Source: an uncultured Hyphomonadaceae bacterium
GTDB taxonomy: Bacteria; Pseudomonadota; Alphaproteobacteria; Caulobacterales; Hyphomonadaceae
Direction of reading: 5' to 3'
Length of the DNA stretch: 64,000 bases
Assembly: GCA_913057945.1 (NCBI GenBank)
Contig: CAJXOF010000014.1
Coordinates: 41,339-105,338, forward strand
Shown: positions 63,879 to 64,000 of the stretch, in pieces
How positions within the stretch are numbered: the first letter of the stretch is position 1
How the letters are laid out: every line of letters begins with the position of its first letter
Position numbers and translations under genes: made by a program
Notes under the pieces: generated by a model
What the model was told of the DNA's origin: nothing
Seen by the model: the letters and a program-made list of their open reading frames with translations, nothing else
The model's database searches: none

Positions 63879-64000
63879 GGGCTGGAGTATCGCCCAGCCT
63901 GAGAGGAGGGGGATGAGATTGCCGGAATTTTTTACAAGAGGTTGATTTGATTGGGGCGGAGGCTGGAAAATTCGTCGGAGAGGGCGGGCGGGATTGCGCG
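63879..64000. other. Window end without recognisable feature
   Basis: 122 bases upstream of the hypothetical gene. I see no gene, terminator or promoter motif that I can support. Confidence 0.5.

Noticed and set aside
1..64000. tRNA or rRNA genes, CRISPR arrays, IS elements, prophage genes
   Set aside because: No TpsiC-type tRNA arm with a matching acceptor, no spaced direct repeats, and no transposase or integrase product was found on reading the window; short or diverged cases could be missed.

Overview
The window looks like a chromosomal stretch from a free-living, GC-rich alphaproteobacterium, most likely in the Hyphomonadaceae/Caulobacterales sphere (Hyphomonas-like). This is an inference from gene content, not from a database search. 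The markers are a ChpT histidine phosphotransferase, a DUF4167 gene directly after prfA-prmC, a carB-greA pair, an UrcA-family protein, many secreted or lipoprotein genes and two TonB-dependent receptors. I see no rRNA or tRNA gene, CRISPR array, IS element, integrase or phage block, so this is mostly core genome with a few accessory genes.

Layout. 0-8 kb: a partial lipoprotein, a TRIC/UPF0126 channel, an acyltransferase-3 protein, a membrane-bound LytTR regulator, a CE15-like lipoprotein esterase, a MAPEG protein, prfA, prmC and DUF4167. 8-16.7 kb: clpB and an M23 peptidase that share a bidirectional terminator, then a ydbH-ynbE-ydbL-type envelope lipid-transport operon. 16.8-20 kb: chpT, a CheY-like receiver, cheR and mnmA. 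20-27 kb (minus strand): a LuxR-type regulator with all canonical acyl-homoserine-lactone contacts, then carB-greA-ELM1-EamA. 27-35 kb: small metabolic and envelope genes (glycine-zipper lipoprotein, metallo-beta-lactamase fold hydrolase, M48 protease, YdcF, NUDIX, DUF302, VOC, ExoD, UrcA) and an acyl-CoA dehydrogenase. 34.9-42 kb: an AT-richer HNH nuclease, a zinc-phospholipase-like/DUF4332 fusion, tryptophanase, HdeD, a ParD-like gene coupled to map under a palindromic operator, and a Gfo/Idh/MocA oxidoreductase. 42-48.3 kb: a candidate small RNA, an SDR enzyme, an MscS-type channel with no usual start codon, an OppA-like binding protein and a DUF3667 protein. 48.5-58 kb: a large TonB receptor, two RNA methyltransferases, a coupled BON-OmpA / acidic coiled-coil HhH pair, a lipoprotein M48 protease and a cold-shock protein. 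58-64 kb: a GNAT enzyme, rplK-rplA with a structured leader, a triple-hairpin repeat, a DUF2946/OprC-like receptor pair that may handle copper, and an unknown protein.

Several genes form evident functional groups: translation termination (prfA-prmC), outer-membrane lipid supply (ydbH-ynbE-ydbL), cell-cycle and signalling (chpT, receiver, cheR), pyrimidine/arginine precursor synthesis (carB) with transcript proofreading (greA), and envelope maintenance (M23, OmpA, two M48 proteases). The best candidates for undescribed biology are the ParD-like/Map operon with its palindrome, the C-rich-loop small RNA at 42.55 kb, the OmpA/HhH envelope pair, the phospholipase-DUF4332 fusion and the MscS gene that seems to start at a non-canonical codon.
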